Shown one piece after another: positions 32,795 to 33,082 of a DNA stretch of 33,082 nucleotides. This DNA is from Pseudophaeobacter leonis (lineage in GTDB: Bacteria > Pseudomonadota > Alphaproteobacteria > Rhodobacterales > Rhodobacteraceae): contig NZ_MWVJ01000108.1 in the NCBI RefSeq assembly GCF_002087335.1, forward strand, positions 1 to 33,082. The letters run 5' to 3'. Position 1 is the stretch's first letter. Every line of letters begins with the position of its first letter. The notes beneath the pieces were generated by a model. That model saw only the letters and a program-made list of their open reading frames with translations. It was not told the origin of the DNA and ran no database searches. The position numbers and the translations under genes were made by a program.

Positions 32795-33082
32795 ACTACA
32801 CGCGGTCTGCCAAAACTGACTTTGTTCTCGATGCTCTTGAACAGGCCCTGCATGATCGGCGGCCTGTTCAAGAAAGCGGGCTGATACATCATAGCGACCG
32901 CGGCGGGCAATATTTGTCAATTCGGTACACTGAACGATTGGCTGAAGCAGGGATCGAGCCATCGGTCGGCAGCGTTGGTGACTCTTATGACAATGCCCTC
33001 GCTGAAACAATTAATGGCCTCTACAAGACCGAGTTGGTCCACCGCCAGGGACCTTGGCGCAACATGCAGGATCTGGAAATGG
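32795..33082 (+). pseudogene. IS3-A orfB, internal part running off the right end
   Basis: From about HYTRSAKTDFVLDALEQA the frame is open to the window end, reading GLIHHSDRGGQYLSIRYTER (second Asp), IEPSVGSVGDSYDNALAET (Glu) and NGLYKTELVHRQGPWRNMQD. It continues in frame at base 3 of the window. The N-terminal third and orfA are missing, replaced by the IS481-type element that ends shortly before. The exact junction lies between 32740 and 32800. Confidence 0.88.
33053..33082. repeat. Terminal direct repeat, right copy (matches 1-30)
   Basis: The last 30 bases equal the first 30. See the left copy; the molecule would be 33,052 bp if circular. Confidence 0.95.

Noticed and set aside
1..33082. 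CRISPR array, rRNA operon, complete tRNA gene
   Set aside because: No regularly spaced short repeats, no rRNA sequence, and only tRNA 3' halves were found.

Overview
The window looks like a mobile or accessory segment from an alphaproteobacterium, most likely of the Rhodobacterales (roseobacter group). That assignment rests on the types of IS transposase, the tRNA-Phe-directed integrases and the general look of the proteins; no rRNA or housekeeping gene is present to confirm it. Bases 1-30 and 33053-33082 are identical, and the 3' half of one IS3-family transposase reads without a break from the right end into the left end. The piece may therefore be a closed circle of about 33,052 bp, or a contig whose two ends fall in copies of the same IS. 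I see no plasmid replication or partition genes.

Layout. (i) 1-12180 is an insertion-sequence graveyard. It holds five kinds of IS3-family element (called A-E here), IS5, IS30, IS110 and IS481 pieces, most of them truncated, frameshifted or nested. Three cargo genes sit in it: a translationally coupled pair of glycosyltransferases (1423-4760), the longer carrying a G10 tract in its coding sequence, and a frameshifted Stf0-type sulfotransferase (7686-8541). (ii) 12658-14746 is an integration module: a small hypothetical protein, an AlpA/excisionase-like protein and a frameshifted tyrosine integrase, ending 48 bp before a tRNA-Phe 3'-half attachment core (14795-14840). (iii) 14841-30000 is an island closed by a second identical 46-bp core (30001-30046). 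It carries a three-gene operon on the minus strand (membrane-anchored receiver-like protein, possible ADP-ribosyltransferase-fold protein, helical protein), a divergent HNH nuclease, and a second, intact integrase followed by an AlpA-like regulator and a broken Prim-Pol/AAA replication gene, an arrangement resembling phage satellites. A GIY-YIG protein, two tandem DNA methyltransferases and a DUF3883 nuclease-like protein complete it. (iv) 30047-33082 has two small coupled hypothetical genes, a strongly folded intergenic hairpin, an IS110 remnant, an IS481 transposase with an in-frame amber codon, and the start of the IS3-A fragment.

How it fits together. Two att cores and two integrases suggest two integrative elements stacked at one tRNA-Phe gene. 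The inner island reads as a defence or conflict island: a restriction-modification-like trio, HNH and GIY-YIG nucleases, and the receiver/ART-like/helical operon, which is my best candidate for an undescribed system. The IS region looks like the decayed flank or a second element. Many genes are broken by single-base changes, so the replication module and the first integrase are probably inactive unless some indels are sequencing errors.
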